A stretch of 64,000 bases of DNA, taken from JBBDSJ01 sp040905025 (GTDB lineage Bacteria; Pseudomonadota; Gammaproteobacteria; Methylohalomonadales; Methylohalomonadaceae). The notes beneath the pieces are model-generated. The model was not told where the DNA came from, did no database searches, and saw nothing but the letters and a program-made list of their open reading frames with translations. A program made the position numbers and the translations under genes. Shown here one piece after another: positions 15,519 to 24,569 of the stretch. Numbering within the stretch: position 1 is the first letter of the stretch; each line of letters starts with the position of its first letter. The stretch lies in assembly GCA_040905025.1 (NCBI GenBank), contig JBBDSJ010000126.1, positions 1-64,000 on the forward strand. Reading direction: 5' to 3'.

Positions 15519-17654
15519 TTACATACGCTGAACCTGAACCAGGTTATCCGAAAAACTCGGCGCGTGGCCCATGTTCACAAACTCGGCCGAGCTGATGATA
15601 TTGACCGTGCCGCGATTCAACTGACGCCAGTAACCGAGCGTTGCCACGATAACACCGGGATTCACATCATCAGTCACCCGTGCGACACCCTCAAAACCGC
15701 CACGGCCATTGAACACCCGCACGGTATCGCCCTCCTTGACTCCACGGCTTTCGGCATCGACAGCATTGATCAGGACAAACTGTTCACCCTGGCCCTTGAT
15801 CTTGTTATCCATATTCGCGTAACACGAATTCAAAAAGCCATGACTCTTCGGCGACACGATATTGAGCGGATATTTCTTCGCGAGTTCCGGATTGGTCGCA
15901 GGACTTTCGCGTGACGGCACGTAGTCGGGCAACGGGTCCAGCGCCTCACCCGGCTGGAAGGCGTCATACATTTGCCGGAATGGCCCGGCGACAAAGTTGC
16001 CATTGGCCGCAGCCGATGATTTCAATTCACACTTGCCCGACGGGGTCGGGAAATTTCCTTCTTTATGCGGTGCGCGCTTGTCGGGCGTGCCCAGATTCAG
16101 ATGCGCGTAACCGTGGGTACGCAGGTAATCCAGATCAATCCCTTCGCAGGCCGGTGCATCCCAGTCAACGTAATGCTCAAGACATTCGCTGTCCGACCAC
16201 TTGAACTGTTCGTCTTCGAAACCCATGTGCGCGGCCAGCCGCTGGAAGATCTCGTTGTTCGGGATCGCCTCTCCGGGTGACTCAACACTCCTGGCATTGT
16301 AAGTGAGATAGTTATGACCCCACGACAGGATGATGTCTTCAAGCTCGGCGCCCATTGATGCCGGTAACAAAATATCGGCATACGAAGCGGTATCGGAAAT
16401 GAAATGCTCCGCCGAAACCATAAACAAATCTTCACGCAATAATCCTTCCACAATCTTGTCGCACTCGGGCGCCTGCGTGACCGGGTTCGAGTTCCAGCAC
16501 ATCATCGACTTGATCGGCGGATCGAGTTCCATTTCTCCGGTCAGTGCACGCCCGATCTGCAGATTGTTAACCACGCGTGTGCCTTCCGGGATGAAATCCG
16601 GCCGACAGATGACGTCGAATTTGTACGGGTGCTCCCACACCGGCATCTGGTAAATACCGCCACCGACATGACGCCAGGCACCGGTTAATGCAGGCAAACA
16701 ACAAACCGCACGAATCGTCTGGCCGCCACCATAATGGCGTTCCAGCGCGACACCAATACGCATTGCCGCCGGTTGCGTGGTCGCGTATTCACGTGCAAGT
16801 ACACGGATCTCTTCGGCCGGTATGCCGGTGATTTCCTCGGCCCATTCCGGTGTGCGCGATTTGGCGCGTTCGGCCAGTTCGGCAAACCCTTCCGTGTAAT
16901 TGTCGACATAATCCTGATCGACCAGACCTTCTTCAATAATGGTATGGATCAGCGCCATCGCCAGTGCGCCATCGGTGCCGGGTTTCGGTGCGATATGCCA
17001 ATCAGCCTGCGCGGCTGTTTTTGAACGATAGGCGTCGATAACCACGACTTTCGCGCCTTGCTTTTTCGCATCCTGGACGAAATACCAGTGATGCAAATTG
17101 GTACTGACCGAATTACAGGCCCAGATGACAATATATTTGGAATAGGCAAAGCTTTCCGGATCCATGCCACCGCTGGGACCGTGGGTCAGCAACCAGGCGG
17201 TCGCCGAGCCTTCACCACAGAACGTGCGTTCACACACTGTTGCGCCGAGGCGGTTAAAAAATGCATCGCCACCGTTCAGGCCATGCACCAGCCCTTGATG
17301 GCCGAGATAGCTGTAGGGAATAATCGCCTGCGCACCGTATTCATTAATAATGTCTTTCCAGCGCGTGGTAATTTCATCCAGCGCTTCATCCCAGCTGATA
17401 CGTTCGAACTGCTTGCTGCCTTTCGGCCCGGTGCGGCGCATCGGATACAGCAGCCGGTCCGGATGGTAATGGCGTTGTTCGTAATCCTTGAGCTTGACGC
17501 AGAGACCACCGCGCGTCATCGGATGATCGGGATTACCGCGAACACCGACGACCTTGCCATCTTCAATATCAAACAGCATCGCGCAGGTATCGGGACAATC
17601 ATGCGGGCAGCCGCCAAAGGCGGTGGTACGATTTTCTTTTATTTGGGCAGACAT
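15519..17654 (-). CDS. Molybdopterin oxidoreductase, DMSO reductase superfamily
   Basis: This is a 711-residue molybdenum enzyme, probably cytoplasmic because no Tat signal is present. The N-terminus carries Cys16, Cys20, Cys24 and Cys52 (CPHDCPDTC then GLCVK), which should hold a [4Fe-4S] cluster. The molybdopterin-binding domains follow (ERTFCGEGSATAW, IVIWACNSVSTNLHHW, MMCWNSNPVTQAPE), and the C-terminal domain has GDTVRVFNGRG. The Cys in ERTFCGEG is a candidate molybdenum ligand. The substrate cannot be told from sequence, since relatives include sulfur-compound, formate and biotin-sulfoxide enzymes. No electron-transfer subunit gene is adjacent. AAGGAGAAG upstream of the ATG is a strong ribosome site. 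Confidence 0.88.
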   Translation of the reverse strand: MSAQIKENRTTAFGGCPHDCPDTCAMLFDIEDGKVVGVRGNPDHPMTRGGLCVKLKDYEQRHYHPDRLLYPMRRTGPKGSKQFERISWDEALDEITTRWKDIINEYGAQAIIPYSYLGHQGLVHGLNGGDAFFNRLGATVCERTFCGEGSATAWLLTHGPSGGMDPESFAYSKYIVIWACNSVSTNLHHWYFVQDAKKQGAKVVVIDAYRSKTAAQADWHIAPKPGTDGALAMALIHTIIEEGLVDQDYVDNYTEGFAELAERAKSRTPEWAEEITGIPAEEIRVLAREYATTQPAAMRIGVALERHYGGGQTIRAVCCLPALTGAWRHVGGGIYQMPVWEHPYKFDVICRPDFIPEGTRVVNNLQIGRALTGEMELDPPIKSMMCWNSNPVTQAPECDKIVEGLLREDLFMVSAEHFISDTASYADILLPASMGAELEDIILSWGHNYLTYNARSVESPGEAIPNNEIFQRLAAHMGFEDEQFKWSDSECLEHYVDWDAPACEGIDLDYLRTHGYAHLNLGTPDKRAPHKEGNFPTPSGKCELKSSAAANGNFVAGPFRQMYDAFQPGEALDPLPDYVPSRESPATNPELAKKYPLNIVSPKSHGFLNSCYANMDNKIKGQGEQFVLINAVDAESRGVKEGDTVRVFNGRGGFEGVARVTDDVNPGVIVATLGYWRQLNRGTVNIISSAEFVNMGHAPSFSDNLVQVQRM

Positions 17655-17998
17655 GGTACTTCTCCTTCAGAGAGCTGCATCAACTATGGCAAATTTTCGT
17701 GTCAATTAACAGCATCCAGACTGGTTTGTTGAAATACCCATGCGAATCCGGGCAGCCAGACCGCTGCCTCGTTGAACCCTGCAAACGTTAATAACCAGCT
17801 GCGACAGGTCGGCCACCGGCCGGGAAAAAGCCTGTTCAGGCAATCTGTCCGGCTGATTCCGCTGCGACAATCTGCCTGAAAATCATATTGCAGTGCGGCA
17901 TAAGCGGACATACGTGTTTGCCGCCTGCCCGACAACAGGTATACTTTTGCAGATAATAATTAGATTAGCAGGCTGCAATAACACTGAGGAAGTGAGTT
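17655..17998. other. Intergenic region between divergent genes
   Basis: About 340 bases separate the divergent oxidoreductase and cytochrome genes. A 77-codon open frame on the minus strand (17702-17935) has no ribosome site and no recognisable features, so I do not call it. Promoters for both flanking genes should lie here. AT-rich sequence at 17944-17970 is the likeliest place for the cytochrome promoter. Confidence 0.4.
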
Positions 17999-18523
17999 AT
18001 GAGTGACACCGAAGATAGAGTATTTTTCAAGAATTTTTCCATTGTTGTGATCGTTTTGGCCGTGATGATGGTGGTTTTTATTCTGATGGCGCGGGTTGTT
18101 GGCGGTGCTGTCGAGTATGGCGATGACGAAATTCGCGCTGCCATAATTTCTGAACGTACGGCACCGGCAGGTGCGGTCCGTATCGAAGGCGACCCGGAAC
18201 CGGCTGCTGAAACCGAGGAAATGCCTGAAGAAACCATGGTAGCAGCAGCCGACGATGTCGAAGGTGCCGATGCCGGCCGCTCTGTTTATGAAGGCCTGTG
18301 CATTTCCTGCCATAACGGCGCTATTCCGGGAATACCCAAAATTGGTGACGCCGAAGCCTGGGCGCCACGGATCGAGCAGGGCATGGACACACTCTACAAG
18401 CACGCGATAGAGGGATACATCGGCACAAGTGGTATGCCGATGCCGGCCAAAGGCGGCGACCCGAACCTGAGCGATGACCAGGTCAAAGCGGCAGTTGACT
18501 ACATGGTTGCCGAAAGCCAGTAA
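17999..18523 (+). CDS. Membrane-anchored monoheme cytochrome c (c5-like)
   Basis: This is a 174-residue cytochrome. One membrane segment (about 14-35) anchors it to the inner membrane. An acidic, alanine-rich linker follows, and a c-type heme domain sits in the periplasm with Cys101-Ile-Ser-Cys104-His105. SGMPMPAKGG near the C-terminus offers the axial methionine. The size and the motif order fit the cytochrome c5 family of small electron carriers. A ribosome site (GAGGAAGTGAG) lies just before the ATG. It is divergent from the molybdopterin oxidoreductase. An electron-transfer link between them is possible but not shown. Confidence 0.9.
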   Translation: MSDTEDRVFFKNFSIVVIVLAVMMVVFILMARVVGGAVEYGDDEIRAAIISERTAPAGAVRIEGDPEPAAETEEMPEETMVAAADDVEGADAGRSVYEGLCISCHNGAIPGIPKIGDAEAWAPRIEQGMDTLYKHAIEGYIGTSGMPMPAKGGDPNLSDDQVKAAVDYMVAESQ

Positions 18524-18542
18524 GCCTGATCAGCAATTCATT

Positions 18543-18569
18543 AAAAAGCGGTCAGTGACCGCTTTTTTT
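18543..18569 (+). terminator. Rho-independent terminator
   Basis: The inverted repeat GCGGTCA/TGACCGC is flanked by A-run and T-run sequence and ends in seven T. It sits about 20 bases after the cytochrome stop codon. Confidence 0.8.
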
Positions 18570-18583
18570 GTATCAGAAAATTA

Positions 18584-18725
18584 TGGAAGCTCTGAATAAT
18601 TCATCCATGAATACTGCATCCTTAGCTTCGTAATCAGCACATCCGTGTGCTACTTCTCAGTGCACGAGCAGTGCTACATGGATATAGCGGTTACGTAGCA
18701 AAGGACGTAATAAATCAGAGGTTCC
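18584..18725 (+). repeat. MITE-like modular hairpin repeat, copy 1
   Basis: The element begins TGGAAGCTCTGAATAATT and ends AATAAATCAGAGGTTCC, imperfect terminal inverted repeats. TTA on both sides fits a target duplication. Inside are small palindromes, for example AGCACATCCGTGTGCT and GCACGAGCAGTGC, and a conserved block (TAGCAAAGGACGTAATAAAT) that recurs at 27.6, 31.7 and, inverted, 32.1 kb. It has no coding capacity. Confidence 0.75.
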
Positions 18726-18739
18726 TTAATGCGGCGCAG

Positions 18740-21700
18740 CTAGACACTTTGCAGATTCGCGTACGCCGCCACCAGCCATTTGCTGCCGGCATTTTCGAAA
18801 TTCACCTGCAGACGCGTTTGTGCGCCGTGGCCTTCCAGATTCAACACCACGCCTTCACCAAATTTCGCATGACTCACACGCTGACCCAGACGGAACCCCG
18901 TTTCTTCTCTTATTGCGGCAGTACTGCGATTGCTTGCCTGACCACTACTGACATTCGCCCGGCCGGCATGGGGCAACTGACCGCCGAGGCGCACTGCTTC
19001 AATGAGTTCTTCCGGAATCTCGCGCAAAAAGCGTGACGCCGGCGAATAAAAATCCGAGCCATGCATGCGCCGGTGTTCGGCATGCGCCAGTGTCAGACGT
19101 TCCTGTGCCCGGGTGATGCCGACATAACACAGCCGTCGTTCTTCCTCGAGCTGCACCGAATCGGCCAGTGATCGTTGATGCGGGAACAGCCCTTCTTCCA
19201 TGCCGATCATGAATACAATCGGAAACTCCAGCCCTTTCGCCGCATGCAACGTCATCAGTTGCACATAATCGCTGCCGGTCGCAGCCTGTTCTTCACCGGA
19301 CTCAAGTGATGCGTTGGCAAGGAACTGTTGTAACGGTGTCATTTCTTCAGCCATGTCGTCCGGCTGCTTGTATTCGCGCATGGCGCGTACCAGCTCTTCC
19401 AGGTTTTCGATCCGGTCCTGACCGCGATCGCCTTTTTCCTTTTTGAAATGCGCAATCAAACCACTGCGGTTGATCGCCGCTTCCATAATCTCGCCGAGCG
19501 CGTCATGCTGATTCAGGTTTTTTATATCTTCGCTTAAATCATAAATAAGTTGCAGAAAACCATGCAGTGCCGACAATGCCCGTGCCGCCAGCATTTTTTC
19601 ACGCAGTACCTGTTCGGCCGCCTGCCATAAACTTAATGATTCCTTGCGTGCCAGATCCCGCAACTCCTGCAGGGTGCGCTGACCGATCCCGCGCGTCGGT
19701 ATATTTACAATCCGTTCAAATGACGCATCATCATTGAAGTTACCGGCCAGCCGTAAATAGGCGAGCGCATCCTTGACTTCGGCACGTTCATAAAAACGCA
19801 TGCCGCCAAAAATGCGATACGGGATCGCCTGCCGCACCAGCATTTCCTCGAGCATGCGCGACTGCGCGCTGACGCGATATAAAATGGCCAAGTCACGATA
19901 CGGCCGGCCACGCGCATGCCAGACTTCAATCTCGTCAACCACATGCCGGGCTTCGTCCTGCTCGTTATATGCAGTATAGATTTTGATCTTTTCGCCGGTC
20001 TCACCTTCCGTCCACAGTTGCTTGCCCAGCCGGCCACTGTTATTGGCGATCAACGCATTCGCGGCCTTGAGAATTGTGCTGGTAGAACGATAGTTCTGTT
20101 CCAGCCGCAGTAACTGTGTATCGGTAAAGTCGCGTTCAAAACGCTGCATGTTTTCGACTAAAGCTCCTCTCCAACTGTAGATCGAATTATGTGTAACCAC
20201 ACCGTTGGCAATGAAATTATGTGTATTCTGAACATTCAAATCATAGACATCTGCTTCCGTGTCCTGATTCTGAACATGCTCAACAACATCGAAATTACCA
20301 TCAGCAGTGGCCATTACCATGCCCGGGCGGATTGCGGCAGCAGTGATAAATGGCAATGATCGGTTCAGGATATGGCCTTGCATGATATAGCGCGAATCAT
20401 CAAGGCGTTCGCGAATCCGCCGCGCAATTTGCATCAGCTCGCCAAAATCACGGCGCACTGTTTCAAAGCGCCAACTATTACTGCCAGTTTTCACTTTACG
20501 CACACTTAGCCCCAATGCTTCAAGTTCTGATCGATCCCTGGCATTAATGCCCGCGACGGAAATTCTATGCATTGGATTCAGACCACGCCGATCACCACAC
20601 AGGGTAATGACAATATTCCGGCGGTTTGAATTTCTGGATTGTGGCAGATGGTGCGGGCGTTCCGGGTCGAGACCCACGGATTCCAGCAAGCGCATGGCCG
20701 CTTCTGTAGTATCCAACGATGCATATACACGCTTTATATAAGCGCCATCATGTACCAGACCATTCACGGCCTTGCCCTTGCGCGGCACAAATGGCAGCAT
20801 CGGCAATCCATAACGCAATGATGTCAGTGTCTCATCCAGTCTGGCTTCATTTTCAGTTGAGTGTGTACGAATAATCCACAATGCATCGGCGCTTTCCTGT
20901 AACGCCCGCTGCTTGAAACCGACTACTGCCTTTGCCTGACCACGGGTATAGACTTGTGAAGTTCCCAGGCGATAGCCCATACCTTCCTTGTGCATCAAAT
21001 ACAGAAAATAGGTTTGCGGCGCTTCACCCAGTACGTAACCGGCAAAATGCGTATGTTCTGGCGTACTTTTCAGCACGGCACCAGAACGTAAATGCAGATG
21101 AACCATGCGTCCCTTGCGACGACGTTTGAATGTTTCCATTACCCGGGCAGATCGGAAATCGCCACTGCCGTAACTGGAGAAAATCTGCTCATCCGTCTGA
21201 ATCATCTCAATCGGCTTGCTGGAACCATTGGCCATTTGAATCTGTGTGCCTGCCGCCAGACATTGATCATCATCGCCGACAGCAAACAACGAGCCGGTAT
21301 TACCGACCAGCAAACGCAGCCAGGCGTATTGCAATGCATTGGTATCCTGGAATTCATCAACGAGCACATGCCGGAAACGCTGGCGGTAGTGATTCAGGAT
21401 CGAATCGTTATCACGCAGCAGTTCATGTGCGCGCAACAACAGTTCGGCAAAGTCCACCAACCCGCCACGATTGCAGGTTTCCTGATAAGCCTGGTAGATA
21501 CGCACCATTTGCGTAATGGTTGGATCGGCATGAGCATCAATATGCTGTGGCCTTACACCTTCTTCCTTGCGGGCATTGATATACCACTGGGACTCGCGTG
21601 ACGGCCATTGCGCCTCATCCAGATTCAAGCCGCGTAATGTTCTTTTAATCACGCGCAGCTGATCATCGCTGTCAATTATCTGAAAATCCTGCGGCAGACC

Positions 21701-22015
21701 GGCTTCCTGCCAGTGCGCGCGCAGCAGCCGGTGCGCGGTGCCATGAAACGTACCGACCCACATGCCACTAGCTGGCATGCCCAGCAGTTGTTCAGTACGG
21801 GCACGCATTTGCGCGGCGGCCTTGTTGGTAAATGTGACGGCGAGAATGCCATGCGGACTGGTTTCACCGGTGCGAACATACCAGGCGATGCGATGTACCA
21901 GCACCCGGGTTTTGCCACTGCCGGCACCGGCCAGTACCAGCAGATTGCCGGTCGGCGCGGCTACAGCTTCGCGCTGGGCAGTATTGAGGGGATCAAGTAA
22001 ATCGGAAACATCCAT
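18740..22015 (-). CDS. uvrD: UvrD-type DNA helicase II containing an intein
   Basis: This is a superfamily 1 3'-5' helicase of mismatch and excision repair. From the ATG at 22015 (MDVSDLLDPLNTAQREAV, the UvrD-typical start) the precursor has 1091 residues. Walker A is GAGSGKT (30-36) and motif II is DEFQDTN. Motif III (GDDDQ-SIYSWRGA) is split by a 359-residue intein after Gln251. Later motifs include LEQNYRST, LMTLHAAKGLEFP and LCYVGITRAQERL, and the usual C-terminal tail follows. The spliced protein would have 732 residues, close to E. coli UvrD. An in-frame start at 22039 would add eight residues. Confidence 0.95.
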   Translation of the reverse strand: MDVSDLLDPLNTAQREAVAAPTGNLLVLAGAGSGKTRVLVHRIAWYVRTGETSPHGILAVTFTNKAAAQMRARTEQLLGMPASGMWVGTFHGTAHRLLRAHWQEAGLPQDFQIIDSDDQLRVIKRTLRGLNLDEAQWPSRESQWYINARKEEGVRPQHIDAHADPTITQMVRIYQAYQETCNRGGLVDFAELLLRAHELLRDNDSILNHYRQRFRHVLVDEFQDTNALQYAWLRLLVGNTGSLFAVGDDDQCLAAGTQIQMANGSSKPIEMIQTDEQIFSSYGSGDFRSARVMETFKRRRKGRMVHLHLRSGAVLKSTPEHTHFAGYVLGEAPQTYFLYLMHKEGMGYRLGTSQVYTRGQAKAVVGFKQRALQESADALWIIRTHSTENEARLDETLTSLRYGLPMLPFVPRKGKAVNGLVHDGAYIKRVYASLDTTEAAMRLLESVGLDPERPHHLPQSRNSNRRNIVITLCGDRRGLNPMHRISVAGINARDRSELEALGLSVRKVKTGSNSWRFETVRRDFGELMQIARRIRERLDDSRYIMQGHILNRSLPFITAAAIRPGMVMATADGNFDVVEHVQNQDTEADVYDLNVQNTHNFIANGVVTHNSIYSWRGALVENMQRFERDFTDTQLLRLEQNYRSTSTILKAANALIANNSGRLGKQLWTEGETGEKIKIYTAYNEQDEARHVVDEIEVWHARGRPYRDLAILYRVSAQSRMLEEMLVRQAIPYRIFGGMRFYERAEVKDALAYLRLAGNFNDDASFERIVNIPTRGIGQRTLQELRDLARKESLSLWQAAEQVLREKMLAARALSALHGFLQLIYDLSEDIKNLNQHDALGEIMEAAINRSGLIAHFKKEKGDRGQDRIENLEELVRAMREYKQPDDMAEEMTPLQQFLANASLESGEEQAATGSDYVQLMTLHAAKGLEFPIVFMIGMEEGLFPHQRSLADSVQLEEERRLCYVGITRAQERLTLAHAEHRRMHGSDFYSPASRFLREIPEELIEAVRLGGQLPHAGRANVSSGQASNRSTAAIREETGFRLGQRVSHAKFGEGVVLNLEGHGAQTRLQVNFENAGSKWLVAAYANLQSV
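20186..21262 (-). other. Intein inserted in UvrD helicase motif III
   Basis: The inserted segment starts with Cys (CLAAGTQI, block A) directly after VGDDDQ. It contains LKSTPEHTHF (block B) and ends with VYDLNVQNTHNFIANG (block F) and VVTHN, followed by the host Ser of SIYSWRG (block G). A first Cys, a penultimate His, a last Asn and a +1 Ser are the residues needed for standard class 1 protein splicing. Residues 252-610 of the precursor are intein. The middle of about 200 residues shows no clear LAGLIDADG or HNH motif, so a homing endonuclease may be degenerate or of a type I cannot recognise. Confidence 0.93.
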
Positions 22016-22153
22016 GGGCGTGGATTGTAACAAAAGCAAACAGACAATAGATGGTGGATAATGGCAGGCTGTACTTCGCTGTGTTCAGCACGAACTGTTA
22101 TGCTCGTGCCGCATCGCTCGACAATCTTTTCGCCATTAACTTGTCTACCAAAC

Positions 22154-23521
22154 ATGACTGACAGCACAACTCTCAAACCCCTGCGTGACCAACCCGGGCA
22201 TTTGCTCGACCTGCTCGATCTGGTGCTGAATGAAGCCAAACGCCTCGGCGCGGATGCCGCCGAGGCCGATATCGGCGTCGGCGACGGTCTCAGCGCAACA
22301 GTGCGCATGGGCGAGGTTGAAACCCTGGAGCATCAACGCGACAAGGGCCTTGGCGTGGTGGTCTACCAGGGTCAACGCAAGGGCAGCGCCAGCAGCAGCG
22401 ATCTGTCACCTGCTGCATTGACCGAAACCGTCCAGGCCGCACTGGCTATTGCTGCCCACACTAAACCCGATCCCTGTGCCGGGCTGGCGGATCCGGCGCT
22501 GCTGGCCAGCACAATTCCGGATCTGGATCTGTACCACCCGTGGCCCATTTCGCCGCAGGACGCAATAGCCAGGGCACTGGCCTGCGAACAGATTGCCCGT
22601 GATACTGATGCCCGCATAGTGAATGCCGATGGCACCACACTGGCGACTGCCAGCGGTGCTCATGTTTATGGCAACAGCCATGGATTTCACGGTTACTGGC
22701 AGTATTCGCGCCACAGCCTTGACTGCACAGTGATCGCCAAAGACGCCAGCGGCATGCAACGCGATGGCTGGCAAAGTCAGGCGCGGGTGGCCGATGAACT
22801 CGACAGTCTCGAGAATATCGGCAAAACCGCCGCCCGCCGCACGGTCGATCGACTCGGCGCCCGGCGGCTGAATACCCGCAGTGCACCGGTCATTTTCGAG
22901 GCGCCGGTGGCCGGCAGCCTGTTCGGGCATCTGGTCAATGCCCTGTCCGGCGGCAACCTGTACCGCCGCTCGTCGTTTTTGCTCGACCAGGTCGGCGAAC
23001 AGATTTTCCCGGACTGGCTGCGGGTACATGAACAACCGCATCTGCGCCGTGGTCTGCGCAGCGCACCGTTTGATGACGAAGGTGTCGCAACACGGGCGCG
23101 TGATCTGGTCACTGCCGGTGTGTTGCAGGGCTACGTCCTTGGCAGCTACTCGGCGCGCAAACTCGGACTGCAAACCACCGGCAATGCGGGCGGCGTGCAT
23201 AATCTGTGTATCGAGCCGGGCTCTGCCAATGCGGAGCAATACAACCTGCCGGGCCTGCTGAAACTGATGGATACCGGCCTGCTGGTGACTGACCTGATGG
23301 GCTTTGGCGTCAACATCATGACGGGCGATTATTCGCGTGGTGTTTCCGGCTACTGGGTCGAAAACGGTGAAATTGCCTATCCGGTCGAAGAAATCACCAT
23401 TGCCGGTAATCTGGCCGACCTGTTCAAGGGTATTGTCGCCACCGGCCAGGACATTGATCCACGCCGGAGCACGCGCACCGGTTCGGTGCTCATAGACAAG
23501 CTGATGGTTGCCGGTGAATAA
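22154..23521 (+). CDS. pmbA: PmbA/TldE, subunit of the TldD-TldE metalloprotease
   Basis: This is a 455-residue PmbA (TldE) protein. In E. coli TldE pairs with TldD, which carries the metal site, and the complex degrades or matures modified peptides such as microcin B17 and CcdA. The N-terminal domain has LGADAAEADIG and VRMGEVETLEHQRDKGLGV. The C-terminal domain has GGNLYRRSSFLLDQVGEQIF and TTGNAGGVHNL and ends with the DPRRSTRTGSVLIDKLMVAG pattern typical of the family. I chose the ATG at 22154, because the open frame upstream lacks family character. tldD is not in the window. The gene is divergent from uvrD. Confidence 0.92.
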   Translation: MTDSTTLKPLRDQPGHLLDLLDLVLNEAKRLGADAAEADIGVGDGLSATVRMGEVETLEHQRDKGLGVVVYQGQRKGSASSSDLSPAALTETVQAALAIAAHTKPDPCAGLADPALLASTIPDLDLYHPWPISPQDAIARALACEQIARDTDARIVNADGTTLATASGAHVYGNSHGFHGYWQYSRHSLDCTVIAKDASGMQRDGWQSQARVADELDSLENIGKTAARRTVDRLGARRLNTRSAPVIFEAPVAGSLFGHLVNALSGGNLYRRSSFLLDQVGEQIFPDWLRVHEQPHLRRGLRSAPFDDEGVATRARDLVTAGVLQGYVLGSYSARKLGLQTTGNAGGVHNLCIEPGSANAEQYNLPGLLKLMDTGLLVTDLMGFGVNIMTGDYSRGVSGYWVENGEIAYPVEEITIAGNLADLFKGIVATGQDIDPRRSTRTGSVLIDKLMVAGE

Positions 23522-23593
23522 CGCTAAATCATTGCGATAGCCTGACTTACATGGCAATCTCGAAACACAACTAATAGAAACCCCCAGAGACGT

Positions 23594-24547
23594 ATGAGCA
23601 TTCCACAGCAACAGGCTCGCAATCACACCGCCAGGGACGAACTCGCCGGGGTCCTTGCCGAAGCTACGCAAATTATTCTTGGCAAAGAACATGTCGTACG
23701 GCTGGCGTTGACCTGCCTGATTGGCCGCGGCCATTTGCTGATCGAAGACCAGCCCGGGGTCGGCAAAACCACACTCGCGCATCTGCTGGCACGTGTCTTT
23801 GGCCTGTCGTTTCAGCGTATCCAGTTCACCAGCGATTTATTGCCTGCCGACATCCTCGGTGTCTCGATTTACGACCGTGACAATGCCGGCTTTACATTCC
23901 ATCCCGGGCCGATTTTCGCGCAGGTTATTCTTGCCGACGAAGTCAATCGCGCCACACCGCGTACGCAAAGCGCGTTGCTCGAAGCGATGGAAGAAAACCA
24001 GGTGACCATTGAAGGCCAGACCCGGCCACTGCCGAAACCGTTTTTCGTCATCGCCACGCAGAACCCGATGAACCAGATCGGTACTTTCCCGTTACCCGAA
24101 TCACAACTGGACCGGTTCCTGATGCGCATCGAACTCGGCTACCCGGATGCAAAGGCCGAACGCGAATTGCTGGCGGGGCGGGACCGGCGCGAACTGCTCG
24201 CCGATCTGCAACCGTTACTTATACCGGAACGTCTGATCATGCTGCAGAAGCAGGCCCAGGCCATCCATGTCGCACCGGCGCTGCTTGATTATCTTCAGGA
24301 TCTGCTCGAATACAGCCGCCAGTCCGGCCGCTACCTGCACGGTCTGTCGCCACGCGCCGGACTCGCCGTGTTACGTGCCGCCCAGGCCTGGTCATTGTTG
24401 CATGGCCATGACGCCGTATTACCTGAAGATATCCAGGCCATTCTGCCGAGCGTCATCGGCCATCGCCTGCAACCGCGCGATGAGCAACGCAACCATGCGC
24501 CGGTCGAGCTGGCCCGGGATCTGATTAAACAGGTACCAATCCCCTGA
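23594..24547 (+). CDS. moxR: MoxR-family AAA+ ATPase
   Basis: This is a 317-residue MoxR-type AAA+ chaperone-like ATPase. Walker A is DQPGVGKTT, Walker B is LADEVNRA, and sensor 1 is in VIATQNPMNQIGTFPLPESQ. MoxR proteins usually work with von Willebrand or DUF58 proteins to assemble or activate others. In gammaproteobacteria the trio MoxR-DUF58-transglutaminase is common, and exactly that order is found here with 22-base gaps. The ribosome site is weak. The ATG at 23594 starts the conserved region. Confidence 0.93.
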   Translation: MSIPQQQARNHTARDELAGVLAEATQIILGKEHVVRLALTCLIGRGHLLIEDQPGVGKTTLAHLLARVFGLSFQRIQFTSDLLPADILGVSIYDRDNAGFTFHPGPIFAQVILADEVNRATPRTQSALLEAMEENQVTIEGQTRPLPKPFFVIATQNPMNQIGTFPLPESQLDRFLMRIELGYPDAKAERELLAGRDRRELLADLQPLLIPERLIMLQKQAQAIHVAPALLDYLQDLLEYSRQSGRYLHGLSPRAGLAVLRAAQAWSLLHGHDAVLPEDIQAILPSVIGHRLQPRDEQRNHAPVELARDLIKQVPIP

Positions 24548-24569
24548 TCGGCGCTGCTGTCATATTGCG

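Noticed and set aside
17702..17935. A 77-codon minus-strand frame between the oxidoreductase and cytochrome genes
   Set aside because: It has no ribosome site, signal peptide or family pattern, and Cys/Trp-rich composition typical of chance frames.
22406..23782. A 458-codon open frame on the minus strand across pmbA
   Set aside because: It is antisense to a clearly conserved gene in GC-rich DNA and shows no domain or ribosome site.
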